Source of the DNA: Streptomyces zagrosensis | GTDB lineage: Bacteria > Actinomycetota > Actinomycetes > Streptomycetales > Streptomycetaceae | Length of the DNA: 64,000 bases | Direction of reading: 5' to 3' | Assembly (NCBI RefSeq): GCF_014203645.1 | Contig: NZ_JACHJL010000007.1 | Span: 124,001 to 188,000 of the forward strand | Shown: positions 24,360 through 32,633 of the stretch, piece by piece | Layout: each line of letters starts with the position of its first letter | How positions within the stretch are numbered: the stretch's first letter is position 1 | Notes under the pieces: model-generated | The model's input: the letters and a program-made list of their open reading frames with translations, nothing else | Told to the model about the DNA's origin: nothing | The model's database searches: none | Position numbers and translations under genes: made by a program

Positions 24360-25733
24360 TTACGAGACATCGCTGGACACCTGGGCAACCGCCCGGTCGT
24401 AGAGCTCACGGCCTGTCAGCGAAGCCAGCGGATTGTGTGTCGCGGCGGCGATCTGGGACGTCAGCAGCGCACGGTAGACGAGCGCCGTGCCGCCGGGCAC
24501 ACCAGTGTGTGCCTCGATGAGTTGGGAGAGATTGGCGCCGAGCCCATTGCCGTGGTGGATCGCGGTCTTCCGGCGCCACGCCACCGCCTCGGGCAGCAAC
24601 GCCTGGGCCGCGAGCCGCAGATGGCCCTTTTCCCTGTGACGGAACGTCTTGACGCCCGGATCGGTCGCCAGCGCGACATCCAGTACGCCGGGGTGCCAGT
24701 ACGGGTGCGTCAGCCGATAGCCGCGTTCGGCACCGAGCGCCGAGGTGAACTCCGACGAATAGCGGGTGCGCTCCACCGCCTCCCTGACCTTGGCGCCGAT
24801 ATCGCCGTCAATGTCATCGGCCGTCGCCATCCCCGAGTTCAGCAGATCCGACCCGTAGCCGGTGAACAGCAGCCGTTCCGCCGCGTACTCACCCCGGCAG
24901 AACGCGGTCAGCGCGACGCCGATCGCGATCGCCTCCGGCTCACCGTGGCCGAACGCGCGCACCGTGGCCGGAAGGGCTTCGACGATGTCATCGGCCCCCA
25001 GCGCCGTACGCCGCAGATCCAGCCCGATCGCGTGCGCGGCCTCGGCAGCGTCGTCGAACTCATCACCCCACTCGGTGCCGATGGTGTAGGCCGTCGCCGG
25101 CACACCGCACTCCGCGACCAGGGCCGCCACGAGCCCGGAATCCACCCCGCCGGACACCAGCACACCGGCCCGCTGCTCGGCGGACAGCGCACCGGCGATC
25201 GCCGCACGCAACGCGTCCACCTGAGCCTCGCCCGCGAGCAGCGCGTCATGGAACCTGATCGGCGCTTGCGCGACGTTGACCCGTCTGGTCCGTGTGCACT
25301 GCCACGTCCCGGAGGCCGGCCGCAGGTCCAGTTCGACCAGGTGCTCCAGGCGTTCGACGCCGACCACCGAGGACAACGGGCCGCAGTAGACCCCGATATC
25401 GTCCCGTAGCGCCGGGGTCGTCCCGGTCAGCGATGCGAAGGCCGAAGCGGTCGTCGGCAGGTCGGTGCCGACGACGAACCGGCCGGTTGCCGCCTGTGCC
25501 GCGAGGTATACCGGGCTGGTGTTCCGCTGCGACACCGTGACCCGTACCCGGTCGGCCGCGAGGTGGATGGACGTCCCGCCCGCCTCCACTTCGAAGGTCA
25601 TTGCGTCGCCATCGGGGACGGGGGAGCACCCAGAAGCATGCACCCGCACGCTGCCCAGTGCGAGGGGTGACAGCACCTCGTCGAAGCCGGGAAGCGGACA
25701 GTTCGACACCACCAGCCACGGCATGCCGGTCAT
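24360..25733 (-). CDS. carA: CarA-like carbapenam synthetase (beta-lactam synthetase)
   Basis: A 457-residue member of the asparagine-synthetase-B family specialised for beta-lactam closure. The PP-loop is SGGVDSG (194-200). The C-terminal domain has TGYGSDLLNSGM, HPYWHPGVLD and WRRKTAIHHGNG, all matching CarA blocks. The catalytic Tyr/Glu pair and lysine correspond to Tyr339, Glu368 and Lys389. The N-terminal domain lacks the Cys2 glutaminase nucleophile of true asparagine synthetases, as in CarA and BLS. It should adenylate carboxymethylproline and close it to a carbapenam. It overlaps carB by four bases (25730-25733), so both are coupled. Confidence 0.9.
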   Translation of the reverse strand: MTGMPWLVVSNCPLPGFDEVLSPLALGSVRVHASGCSPVPDGDAMTFEVEAGGTSIHLAADRVRVTVSQRNTSPVYLAAQAATGRFVVGTDLPTTASAFASLTGTTPALRDDIGVYCGPLSSVVGVERLEHLVELDLRPASGTWQCTRTRRVNVAQAPIRFHDALLAGEAQVDALRAAIAGALSAEQRAGVLVSGGVDSGLVAALVAECGVPATAYTIGTEWGDEFDDAAEAAHAIGLDLRRTALGADDIVEALPATVRAFGHGEPEAIAIGVALTAFCRGEYAAERLLFTGYGSDLLNSGMATADDIDGDIGAKVREAVERTRYSSEFTSALGAERGYRLTHPYWHPGVLDVALATDPGVKTFRHREKGHLRLAAQALLPEAVAWRRKTAIHHGNGLGANLSQLIEAHTGVPGGTALVYRALLTSQIAAATHNPLASLTGRELYDRAVAQVSSDVS

Positions 25734-26527
25734 CGGCCCACCTCGGCCAGCTCGGCGCCCGCACCAATGACGCGGTGCATCTTGCGCTGCGCATCCCCCG
25801 CGGCGAACGCCGCCCGATGGGCCAGCTTTCCGGCCACCCTGGTCCGCTCAAGGCCCTCGATATACGTCGCGTTCAGGTATGGCTTCGTCTTGCGAAAGCC
25901 CGCCGTGGTGAAAGCGGCGGCGTGTTTGGCGTGGCGTAACGCGGTGTCCCGCAGACCCTCCGCCGGCACGACCTCGTGCAACAGGTTGTCCCGTTCCGAC
26001 CGGCTGGCATCCCATTCGACGCAGGTCATCAGCATCTTTTGCATCACTGCCCGGCCGACCGCCTTCTCCAGCATGAAACCGCCGAATGTACACGCGATAC
26101 CGAGTTCAAATTCGGGCATTTTCAGCAGACATCGGCTGCTGCCGATGCGATAGTCGGCGGTCAGTGCGAGCTGTAGACCGATGCCGATGGCATAACCGTC
26201 GATCGCCGCGATCAGCGGCCGATCCAGTCGAAGCGCCGCGACGTAGAGATCGGTCACCTGGTCGATCCACGCGTCCACCTCGTCACCACCGGTGAACTTC
26301 ACCGTCTCGTGGAAACTGCCACCCACGCCGAACGATCGGCCGAGGCCGCTGAACAGCACGACCGAGCGCACCTCGTCATCACGCCCGAACTCCGCAAGCA
26401 GCCGAGCGAGTCCGTCCATGCGCGGCATCGACCACGGGTTGTGTCGATGCGCGTCGTCGAACTTGACCAGCGCGACCCCGTCCGCCACGGTCACACCGAA
26501 GCCGAACGCTCCATAGTCGTGAGCCAT
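25730..26527 (-). CDS. carB: CarB-like carboxymethylproline synthase (crotonase fold)
   Basis: A 265-residue crotonase-superfamily protein. It matches CarB/ThnE in RSFGVGGSFHE (first oxyanion loop), AWIDQVTDLY, PLIAAIDGYAIGIGLQLAL (second oxyanion loop) and KMPEFELGIACTFGG, in which Glu139 corresponds to the catalytic Glu131 of CarB. It should condense pyrroline-5-carboxylate/glutamate semialdehyde with malonyl-CoA to carboxymethylproline. Plain enoyl-CoA hydratases usually carry two glutamates near here and occur without a carA partner. The 4-bp overlap with a CarA homologue makes the assignment firm. The bicycle skeleton is thus made from P5C, whose source in this strain is not shown by a CarD gene. 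Confidence 0.9.
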   Translation of the reverse strand: MAHDYGAFGFGVTVADGVALVKFDDAHRHNPWSMPRMDGLARLLAEFGRDDEVRSVVLFSGLGRSFGVGGSFHETVKFTGGDEVDAWIDQVTDLYVAALRLDRPLIAAIDGYAIGIGLQLALTADYRIGSSRCLLKMPEFELGIACTFGGFMLEKAVGRAVMQKMLMTCVEWDASRSERDNLLHEVVPAEGLRDTALRHAKHAAAFTTAGFRKTKPYLNATYIEGLERTRVAGKLAHRAAFAAGDAQRKMHRVIGAGAELAEVGR

Positions 26528-26608
26528 CGTAATCCGCCTCCAGGTTTTCCTTGAGTTCCTGCACAGGGAAATTCGGTAGCACGAGGAAAGGACGCCGGCG
26601 GGCGCCCA

Positions 26609-26752
26609 TCACGTAACGTTCGACGCCTCTTTGCTGCGATTACCGAAGGGCCTCCGGCGTATATGCAACCCCAACCATCGTGTCTCGTCTCCGATAGGCC
26701 CGGAGGCTTCTTCCTGCACTGGGGGAAGAAGGCACAGGATTCGGGTGGTCAT
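26609..26752 (-). CDS. 47-codon small ORF coupled to the MFS gene
   Basis: ATG 26752 overlaps the MFS stop by four bases (ATGA) and is preceded by GGGGGGAAAGGA, a very strong ribosome-binding site. The product begins MTTRILCLLPPVQEEASG and ends RSKEASNVT; it is basic at the C-terminus, with no obvious membrane segment or cysteine pair. Its stop overlaps another ATG (TGATG at 26611-26609) that would read into carB in a different frame. It may be a genuine small protein, a translation-coupling device in the 220-bp gap before carB, or a decayed gene. I do not recognise the sequence. Confidence 0.45.
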   Translation of the reverse strand: MTTRILCLLPPVQEEASGPIGDETRWLGLHIRRRPFGNRSKEASNVT

Positions 26753-27981
26753 TCCTTTCCCCCCGTGCGTGCCATGAGTAGTGGGCGTGCGGCCACCACC
26801 CCGGCAGCGGTCACCGCCGTGAGCGCGGCCATGAGCCACCACAGCCCGGCGGGAGCTGAGTCGAGCAGCGCGGCCACCACGAACGGCACCAACGCGCCGA
26901 AGATTCCGGCCGCGATCTGGTTGAACGCCAGGAACGAGCCGAGTTCGGCGGCCGGCGGCAGATCGGTGAGTAGCGCGTAGCGCGCGTGCGTGGTCGCCAG
27001 TTCGCCCAGCGTGTAGATCACCATGCCGATGACCAGCAGGACGACCAGTGCGGTTCCGCTCAGTGCGGTGCCCAGCGCCATGGCCACCAGGAAGATCGCG
27101 ACGAGCAGCGTGCCCGCGAGGAGTACCGAGATGTTTCCCCGGCGCTCCAGCGCTGAGGTGAGCGGCAGTTGGAGGACGATCAGTAGCCCGGTGTTGACGG
27201 CAAAGAGCATGCCGGCCAGCCAGGCGGGCGCACCAAGCGAGCCGACCAAATAGGCGGACATGCCGGTCTCCACCGCCAACGCGACCAGCCACAGCGCGGA
27301 GTTGATCGCGACGACCATGAGGAAAGGCCCGTCGTGCCAGGGCCCGCGACTGGCCTTGGCGCGATCCACGGGTGGAACCCGGGACGCTCGTAGCGGCCAC
27401 AGCATGAGCCCCGCGAGCAGGAAGCTGGCGGCGTTGGCGAGGCCGAGCCACATCAGTGCCGTCTCACCGCCGACGATCAAGGCGCTGCCCAGCAACGCAC
27501 CGCCGCCGATGCCCGCGTTGAAGACCGTACGGGTGAGCGCGAGCCACCGATTGCGTTCACCTTCCGGCGCGAGCGCGACCGCTAGCGCGGGTGAAGCTGC
27601 CTGCTCGGCCCGGTTGCACAGTGCGATCATGACGCTGAACAGGGCGAAGGCCGCGACGTGCTGGATCGCCACGTACCCGGTGAATCCGGCGGCGCGCAGC
27701 AGTGACGCCGCGATCAGCACGGACCGTGCGCCCGTCCGATCGATCAGCCGCCCGACCCAGAACATTCCCGGCAACGCGACCAGCGCCGTGCTGGTCAGTA
27801 TCAGGCCCACCTGCGTGAGCGAAATGCCCAGCAGGGCGGGGAAGAACAGCAGCGTGTACGGGTAGAAGACGCCGGTGCCGAGCGCGCTCACCAGGCTGGA
27901 AAGGCCGAATGTCACGACCCCGCGGCCATGTGGCAACACGGCCCGTAGGCCCTTGCGTAACGGGGCCTTGGTGGCGCTCAC
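26749..27981 (-). CDS. MFS transporter of the beta-lactam cluster
   Basis: A 410-residue major-facilitator protein with about 12 hydrophobic segments. The MFS loop signature appears as VGRLIDRTGAR between helices 2 and 3, and ALCNRAEQAASPALAVAL precedes helix 5. GTG 27981 was chosen because it overlaps the ATP-grasp stop (GTGA) and hydrophobic sequence starts shortly after; upstream sequence in that frame is shadow. It is embedded in the operon and is the only transporter, so export of the product, and with it self-protection, is the likely role (inference). Confidence 0.87.
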   Translation of the reverse strand: MSATKAPLRKGLRAVLPHGRGVVTFGLSSLVSALGTGVFYPYTLLFFPALLGISLTQVGLILTSTALVALPGMFWVGRLIDRTGARSVLIAASLLRAAGFTGYVAIQHVAAFALFSVMIALCNRAEQAASPALAVALAPEGERNRWLALTRTVFNAGIGGGALLGSALIVGGETALMWLGLANAASFLLAGLMLWPLRASRVPPVDRAKASRGPWHDGPFLMVVAINSALWLVALAVETGMSAYLVGSLGAPAWLAGMLFAVNTGLLIVLQLPLTSALERRGNISVLLAGTLLVAIFLVAMALGTALSGTALVVLLVIGMVIYTLGELATTHARYALLTDLPPAAELGSFLAFNQIAAGIFGALVPFVVAALLDSAPAGLWWLMAALTAVTAAGVVAARPLLMARTGGKE

Positions 27982-29231
27982 CGGAGCACCTCTACCTGTA
28001 TCTGGCCGAGTGCGGCGTCGGCCAGTCGCACCGCCTCGGCCGTGTTGGCGCCGACCGCGATGATCCGGCCGATGGTGTCCATGTTGCTGGTGGGCAGTCG
28101 GACTTCGTCGCCCACCGTGACCTCCAACTCCACGTCGATGCTGTCGGCGACCCGGTGGGCCAGCTCGACACCGTGCACGGCGTGCACGGTCCCCGTCGCA
28201 CCGGCCGTGATGTACCGGGACGCCGCCGCCCGGTTCCGCACGGGTGTGACGTCGGCAGGCAGCCCGGTGTGTAGCCGCACTACCTGGGACGGCAGGTCGA
28301 TCCCGGTGGCCTCGGCGATCAGGCGGGTGATGTCCCCACCGGCCGGGCGCGCGTTGATCTCCACCAGCTTCGCGCCGGTGCCGGTCACCTTCAGCTCCAC
28401 GTGTGCCGCCCCGAAGTCGTGCCCGATGGCGTCCAGCGCGGCCTGCGCGACCTCGGCTGCGTCGCGGGACACCGGTTCGGGGAGCATCGAGGGGAAGCTC
28501 TCGCCGATTTCGACGAAGTGCGGGTGGGCGGCGAGTACCTTGTCCACCACGCCGAGCACCCGGCACCGCCCATCGATAAGCACGCATTCCACGCTCACCT
28601 CGTAGCCGACCAGATACTCCTCAACCAGTGCCCCCACGGGCTTGGCCTGCCCCCGAAAGTCACGCTCGTCCCCCACCAGGGCGCAAAAGTGTCGCCGCAC
28701 TTCACCGGCGTCCCGGCACAGCCGTACGCCGATGCTGCCTGCTTCCGTAGCGGGTTTGACCACGCACGGATAACCCATGGCGTGGGCCGCGGCGACCGCG
28801 GCCTCCTCGGTGTCCGCCCAGGCGAACAGCGGCGCGGGCACCCCAGCCCGCGCGCAGGCCCGCCGCGTTTCGAGCTTGTTGCGAGCCCGGCGCGCCGCGT
28901 CCGGCGACAACCCGGCCAACCCAAGCTCCCTGGCGGCCTGCGCCACCACGGCGACGCTGTAGTCGGTGAACGTACACAGGCCGCGCACCTGACCCAGGTC
29001 CGTGGTGGACCGGACGGCGGCAACGACGGCGCTCGCCTCACGGGTGTCCGCCTGGACCACGCGATCGGCCAGGTCGGCAGGGCCGACCGGCACACCGTGC
29101 CCGGCGTAACGACCAGGGTCTCGGGCCACGAAGACGGTACGCAACCCCAGCCTTTGCGCCGCTACGAGCGGACTCAACCCAAAGTGCGAGAGCTGGGTCT
29201 CCACCACGAACAGCACGCCCTGCTGGCTCAC
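27978..29231 (-). CDS. ATP-grasp carboxylate-amine ligase
   Basis: A 417-residue ATP-grasp enzyme. The N-terminal pre-ATP-grasp domain has VLFVVETQLSHFGLSP. The ATP-grasp fold holds NKLETRRACARAGVPAP, GYPCVVKPATEAGSIGVRL (nucleotide-binding lysine), EEYLVGYEVSVECV and the metal-binding AHVELKVT...KLVEINARPAGGD. Such ligases join a carboxylate to an amine with ADP release. The clavulanate cluster carries an ATP-grasp enzyme (GcaS) that makes N-glycyl-clavaminic acid, so a similar aminoacylation of a beta-lactam intermediate is plausible. Overlaps of four bases with both neighbours place it firmly in the operon. Confidence 0.88.
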   Translation of the reverse strand: MSQQGVLFVVETQLSHFGLSPLVAAQRLGLRTVFVARDPGRYAGHGVPVGPADLADRVVQADTREASAVVAAVRSTTDLGQVRGLCTFTDYSVAVVAQAARELGLAGLSPDAARRARNKLETRRACARAGVPAPLFAWADTEEAAVAAAHAMGYPCVVKPATEAGSIGVRLCRDAGEVRRHFCALVGDERDFRGQAKPVGALVEEYLVGYEVSVECVLIDGRCRVLGVVDKVLAAHPHFVEIGESFPSMLPEPVSRDAAEVAQAALDAIGHDFGAAHVELKVTGTGAKLVEINARPAGGDITRLIAEATGIDLPSQVVRLHTGLPADVTPVRNRAAASRYITAGATGTVHAVHGVELAHRVADSIDVELEVTVGDEVRLPTSNMDTIGRIIAVGANTAEAVRLADAALGQIQVEVLR

Positions 29232-30331
29232 CCGCGCTGTCCCAACGGCAACACATGGCAGCTCAACCGGCTCGACGCACAGCCGCGGGATCGCTTCGCG
29301 GTATCGCTGCCGATGCCGTACTGGATCGTCGCGACGCCGAGCTCGGCGGCGCGTTCCACGGCGAAGTAGTACAGGAGCTCGTAATACAGCGGCAGCTTCC
29401 CGAGGAAGCCATAGTCAAAGCCGCACTGCCGGGCGTACCACTGGTCGCCGCGGCGCAGCATCAGCGCGAATCCACGGATTGCGCCATCCGCCCGGCCAAG
29501 CAGCACGGACGCGTCATCTTCGAACCGGGCGGCAGCGGTGCCGATGGCCGCGGCGGACCGCTCAACCGGCCACGAAAGGCCGTACTTGGCGAGCAGTTGC
29601 ACCTCCAACTCGGCAAGCGTGCCGATGATCTGGGGTGTGACGGGCTCGTGCGTGATGTTCAGGCCCGCCGCGCGCACCCTGCCGCGTTCGCTGAGCACGC
29701 TCAGCCGGCGTTTGCGCGGCAGCGCGGCCACGTACGCGGAAAACCCGGCCGGGTCGATCGGCAACGCGTGGTAGTTGCCCGACGTGAACGAGGAGTAGCC
29801 CCGGTCGCGCAGCACCTCAACGAGCACGGTGTCCCGCTCATCGACGTACGGGTACGACACCGAAGCGGAACTGCTGTCGGCGGCGATCTTCTCCGCCTCC
29901 GCGACCAGCAACTCGACGTCCTCGCGCGACGCGTGTAGTGGCCCGGCCGCGTGCAGCACGCGCGTGCGGCCCACATGCCTGCCGCCACAGTGCACCGTGG
30001 GCAGCAGCGACGTGGCGCCGCCTGCCAGCCGTCGCATGAGGTCGGCGGCACCGTCGAAGCCCTCGTCGGCGCAGCGGTCGAGTAAGTGGTCGATCCGCCC
30101 TGCCACCCACGGCACGTCCGCCGTCGCGAGTGCCGTGGCCAGCGCGGCAACCGGCTGGTCAGCGCGCTGTACGCACAGGTACCGCATCGGCGTCCGGGCA
30201 GTCTCCTCCACCACCCGCAGCCAGCGGTGGGACAAAAACAGGTCATCGGGGCCCGTCAGGCCATCCCAGTCGTCCACCGGTATGTCCGCGGTGTGTTCCC
30301 ACCGTATGAGGGCGCTCTCGCCGCTACGCAT
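29228..30331 (-). CDS. FemAB/GNAT-like acyl- or aminoacyl-transferase
   Basis: A 367-residue protein resembling the peptidogalycan biosynthesis/FemAB-like branch of the GNAT superfamily. An N-terminal LFLSHRWLRVVEE segment is typical, and the C-terminal GNAT half includes FALMLRRGDQWYARQCGFDYGF, LYYELLYYFAVERA and a G-A-E-x-K-like stretch. Members move aminoacyl groups from tRNA or acyl groups from CoA to amines. ATG 30331 follows GGGGGAA; the longer frame to 30460 lacks a site. Together with the ATP-grasp gene it could attach an amino acid or acyl tail to the bicyclic core. Substrate unknown. Confidence 0.7.
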   Translation of the reverse strand: MRSGESALIRWEHTADIPVDDWDGLTGPDDLFLSHRWLRVVEETARTPMRYLCVQRADQPVAALATALATADVPWVAGRIDHLLDRCADEGFDGAADLMRRLAGGATSLLPTVHCGGRHVGRTRVLHAAGPLHASREDVELLVAEAEKIAADSSSASVSYPYVDERDTVLVEVLRDRGYSSFTSGNYHALPIDPAGFSAYVAALPRKRRLSVLSERGRVRAAGLNITHEPVTPQIIGTLAELEVQLLAKYGLSWPVERSAAAIGTAAARFEDDASVLLGRADGAIRGFALMLRRGDQWYARQCGFDYGFLGKLPLYYELLYYFAVERAAELGVATIQYGIGSDTAKRSRGCASSRLSCHVLPLGQRG

Positions 30332-30374
30332 GATTCCCCCTGATCCCCGACGCACTGTCCCTCGCCGGAATGCG

Positions 30375-31529
30375 TCAGGTCGTGTAGTCGGCGTTGATCC
30401 TGATGTATCCGTCAGTGAGATCGCAGCCGTAGACGGTGAACTCGCCCGAGGCGATGCCAAGATCGATGCCGATCACGACCTCGCCGCCCTTGAGGTGCGT
30501 CGTTGCGGCGGCCAGCACTTCATCGGTCGTGGGCGCCGGGTAGGTCTCCACGTTGCCGAAGCGGATCACCACCTTCGCGGGGTCGATGTCCAGGTCGTCC
30601 TCGCACTTGCCGATCGCCATCGCGACGCGGCCCCAGTTGGGGTCGGCGCCGTGCACGGCGGTCTTCACCAGCGGCGAGTTGACCACGGTCTTGCCGACCC
30701 GCTTGGCCTGCGCCTCGTCGCGCGCACCAACCACCTGTACCTCGATCAGCTTGCTGGCACCCTCACCATCGGAGGCGATCTTGCGCACCAAGTGCAGAGC
30801 GGCCTTGTACAGCACGGCCTCGAACTCGGCCTCGTCCACCGGACCCGCCAGGCCGTTGGCGAAGATCGCCGCACTGTCGCTCGTGGACGTGTCGGTGTCG
30901 ATGCTCAGCGCGTTGAACGTCCGGTCGATCACCCGGCGAAACACCCGGTCAAGGACCGGCTGGTCCACCTGCGCGTCGGTGAAGAAGAACGTCAGCAGCG
31001 TCGCCATGTTCGGCTCGATCATTCCCACGCCCTTGGCGATGGCGGCGACCGTCGCGGCACCACACGGCAGCGCCACATGCTTGGCGACGGTGTCGGTGGT
31101 CATCATCGCCCGCGCGGCGGCCTCCAAGTCCGCTTCCGGCAGCGGCCACTCGACCGTTGCGAGCCCGGACCTGACCCGGTCCATCGGGTACTGCCGCCCG
31201 ATGACCCCGGTGGACGCGATCAGCACTTCCTGTGGCGCGAGCCCGGCCGCCTCGGCGACGGTGGCGCGCACCTCGCGTGCGTTCGCCATGCCCTGGGCGC
31301 CGGTGGCAACGTTGGCATTACGGGAGATGACCACGACTCCGTACGCCGTGCCTGCCGCCGCCGACTCGCGGCTCAGCGTGACACTGGGCCCCACGAACCT
31401 GGAGCGCGTGAAGACCGCCGACACCACGGCGGGCACATCGGACAAGACGACGGCGAAGTCGTCCGCCTCGCTCTTGATCCCCAGTGCCGCTGTACGGCTG
31501 CGGAAACCTCGTGGGCCCGGTGACGACAT
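30375..31529 (-). CDS. oat2: Ornithine acetyltransferase of the OAT2 (clavulanate cluster) type
   Basis: A 384-residue ArgJ/OAT-family Ntn hydrolase. The self-cleavage site is Ala176-Thr177 in GMIEPNMATLL, after the KGVGM motif; Thr177 becomes the nucleophile of the beta subunit. The C-terminal blocks SIDTDTSTSD, SPLVKTAVHG and VYGCDLTDGYIRINADYTT match, from memory, OAT2 (Orf6) of the clavulanic acid cluster more than housekeeping ArgJ. The enzyme moves acetyl groups between N-acetylornithine, glutamate and related amino acids. In this cluster it may raise free ornithine or glutamate for P5C. It is the first gene of the minus-strand operon; ATG 31529 follows AGGA at nine bases. Confidence 0.88.
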   Translation of the reverse strand: MSSPGPRGFRSRTAALGIKSEADDFAVVLSDVPAVVSAVFTRSRFVGPSVTLSRESAAAGTAYGVVVISRNANVATGAQGMANAREVRATVAEAAGLAPQEVLIASTGVIGRQYPMDRVRSGLATVEWPLPEADLEAAARAMMTTDTVAKHVALPCGAATVAAIAKGVGMIEPNMATLLTFFFTDAQVDQPVLDRVFRRVIDRTFNALSIDTDTSTSDSAAIFANGLAGPVDEAEFEAVLYKAALHLVRKIASDGEGASKLIEVQVVGARDEAQAKRVGKTVVNSPLVKTAVHGADPNWGRVAMAIGKCEDDLDIDPAKVVIRFGNVETYPAPTTDEVLAAATTHLKGGEVVIGIDLGIASGEFTVYGCDLTDGYIRINADYTT

Positions 31530-31712
31530 GACGTCGCGTCCTTTCATCCGGTGCGTCGGGAACGTCGCAGCGAGTACACAATATGCACGACTACGAATGA
31601 CCATACCCCGGGCCGATTCTCGTATGCCGGATGCAACGCCTCAATCGACAAGGGCGATTGGCCGAAAAAAGGCTGATGCTGGCACACCTGGCGGCACGCA
31701 TGCTGGACAGCC

Positions 31713-31732
31713 CACTGCATGACCATGCAGTG
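31713..31732. promoter_or_regulatory. 20-bp palindrome in the divergent control region
   Basis: CACTGCATG-ac-CATGCAGTG has perfect 9-bp arms. It lies between the divergent oat2 and NRDE genes, about 40 bp before the NRDE start. It has the form of an operator for a dimeric regulator, but no regulator gene is present in the cluster. Confidence 0.6.
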
Positions 31733-31772
31733 TCGAGGGTGGAGGAAGGCCGCCAGCCGACGGGGGAAGCTG

Positions 31773-32633
31773 ATGTGCACCGTGTTCTTCCGCGTCCGCG
31801 CATGTCTGGATGCGGCCCTCGTACTGGCCGCTGTGCGAGATGAGTTCTTGGACCGGCCGTGGGCGCCACCACGGCGGCACTGGCCCGCCCCGTACCTCAT
31901 CGGCGGCCTCGATCTCGTCTCTGGCGGCACCTGGCTCGCCGTGCGTACCGACCGGCCCGCGGTCGCGGTGCTGGTGAACGGGCCGGGCGAGGCATCGGAA
32001 GTGCCCGGCAGCCGGGGCGTGCTCCCACTGCGGATGCTCGATCACGGCGAGCCGACCCAGGACGACGTCGCCGGGTTGCCTGGCTTCCACCTCCTGCACG
32101 CCGAACCCGGCCGGGCCCGAGTGATCAGTTGGGACGGGCGCACGCTGCGTGCGGTGGACGTGCCCGAAGGCGACCACATGCTGACGTACGGCGGACTGAA
32201 CGCCCTTGACCACCCACGGGTCCGCCGCTTCCTCCCCAAGCTGGCAGGCCTCGCCGACGACGCATGGCCAACCCTGCTCGAAGACCCCGAGCCCCTCCCC
32301 GCCGCACCCCAGGCCCTGCTCGTCAACCGACGTGAGCTGGGCAAGCCGTACGGCACGACATCGGCGTCCCTCATCTCCATCAGCCGCAACGCACTCACCT
32401 ACGACTTCACCTCGCAGCCGCACAACCCCGGAGCCTGGCACCGGGTGACCGACCGTTCGCCCAGCCACCCTGAGGGAGAACCGCCTTGTTGCAACCGTCA
32501 TCTACCACCGGGCAGCGCGCGCCCGCCGTGCCCTCCTGGGTGGGCGCCGAGCCGACCTGGTCAGCCCGCCCCGCCGAACTCCTCGGCTGCCGAGGCGAGG
32601 TCGTCGCCACCGTGGACCACGCGAGTCGCCTAG
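31773..32633 (+). CDS. NRDE/TANGO2-family protein with N-terminal Cys
   Basis: A 286-residue frame whose N-terminus MCTVFFRVRA...LVLAAVRDEFLDRPWAPP is the NRDE/TANGO2 signature (NRDE appears as VRDE). Cys2 next to the initiator Met could act as an Ntn-type nucleophile once Met is removed. Family roles are poorly known. ATG 31773 follows GGGGGAA. Clear family sequence ends near 32455. The frame then runs 148 bases into the next gene, while a neighbouring frame stops with TGA at 32471-32473 just before the next ribosome-binding site. A one-base shift near the 3' end is likely. It heads the plus-strand arm of the cluster and may act in acyl transfer or hydrolysis (inference). Confidence 0.7.
   Translation: MCTVFFRVRACLDAALVLAAVRDEFLDRPWAPPRRHWPAPYLIGGLDLVSGGTWLAVRTDRPAVAVLVNGPGEASEVPGSRGVLPLRMLDHGEPTQDDVAGLPGFHLLHAEPGRARVISWDGRTLRAVDVPEGDHMLTYGGLNALDHPRVRRFLPKLAGLADDAWPTLLEDPEPLPAAPQALLVNRRELGKPYGTTSASLISISRNALTYDFTSQPHNPGAWHRVTDRSPSHPEGEPPCCNRHLPPGSARPPCPPGWAPSRPGQPAPPNSSAAEARSSPPWTTRVA

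Noticed and set aside
25730..26527. CarB-like gene considered as an ordinary enoyl-CoA hydratase
   Set aside because: Four-base overlap with a beta-lactam synthetase gene and the CarB-type MPEFELGIAC block favour carboxymethylproline synthase.
26379..26612. A 77-codon frame overlapping the start of carB in another frame
   Set aside because: It starts on the stop of the 47-codon ORF (TGATG), but two thirds of it is antiphase carB; at most a coupling artefact.
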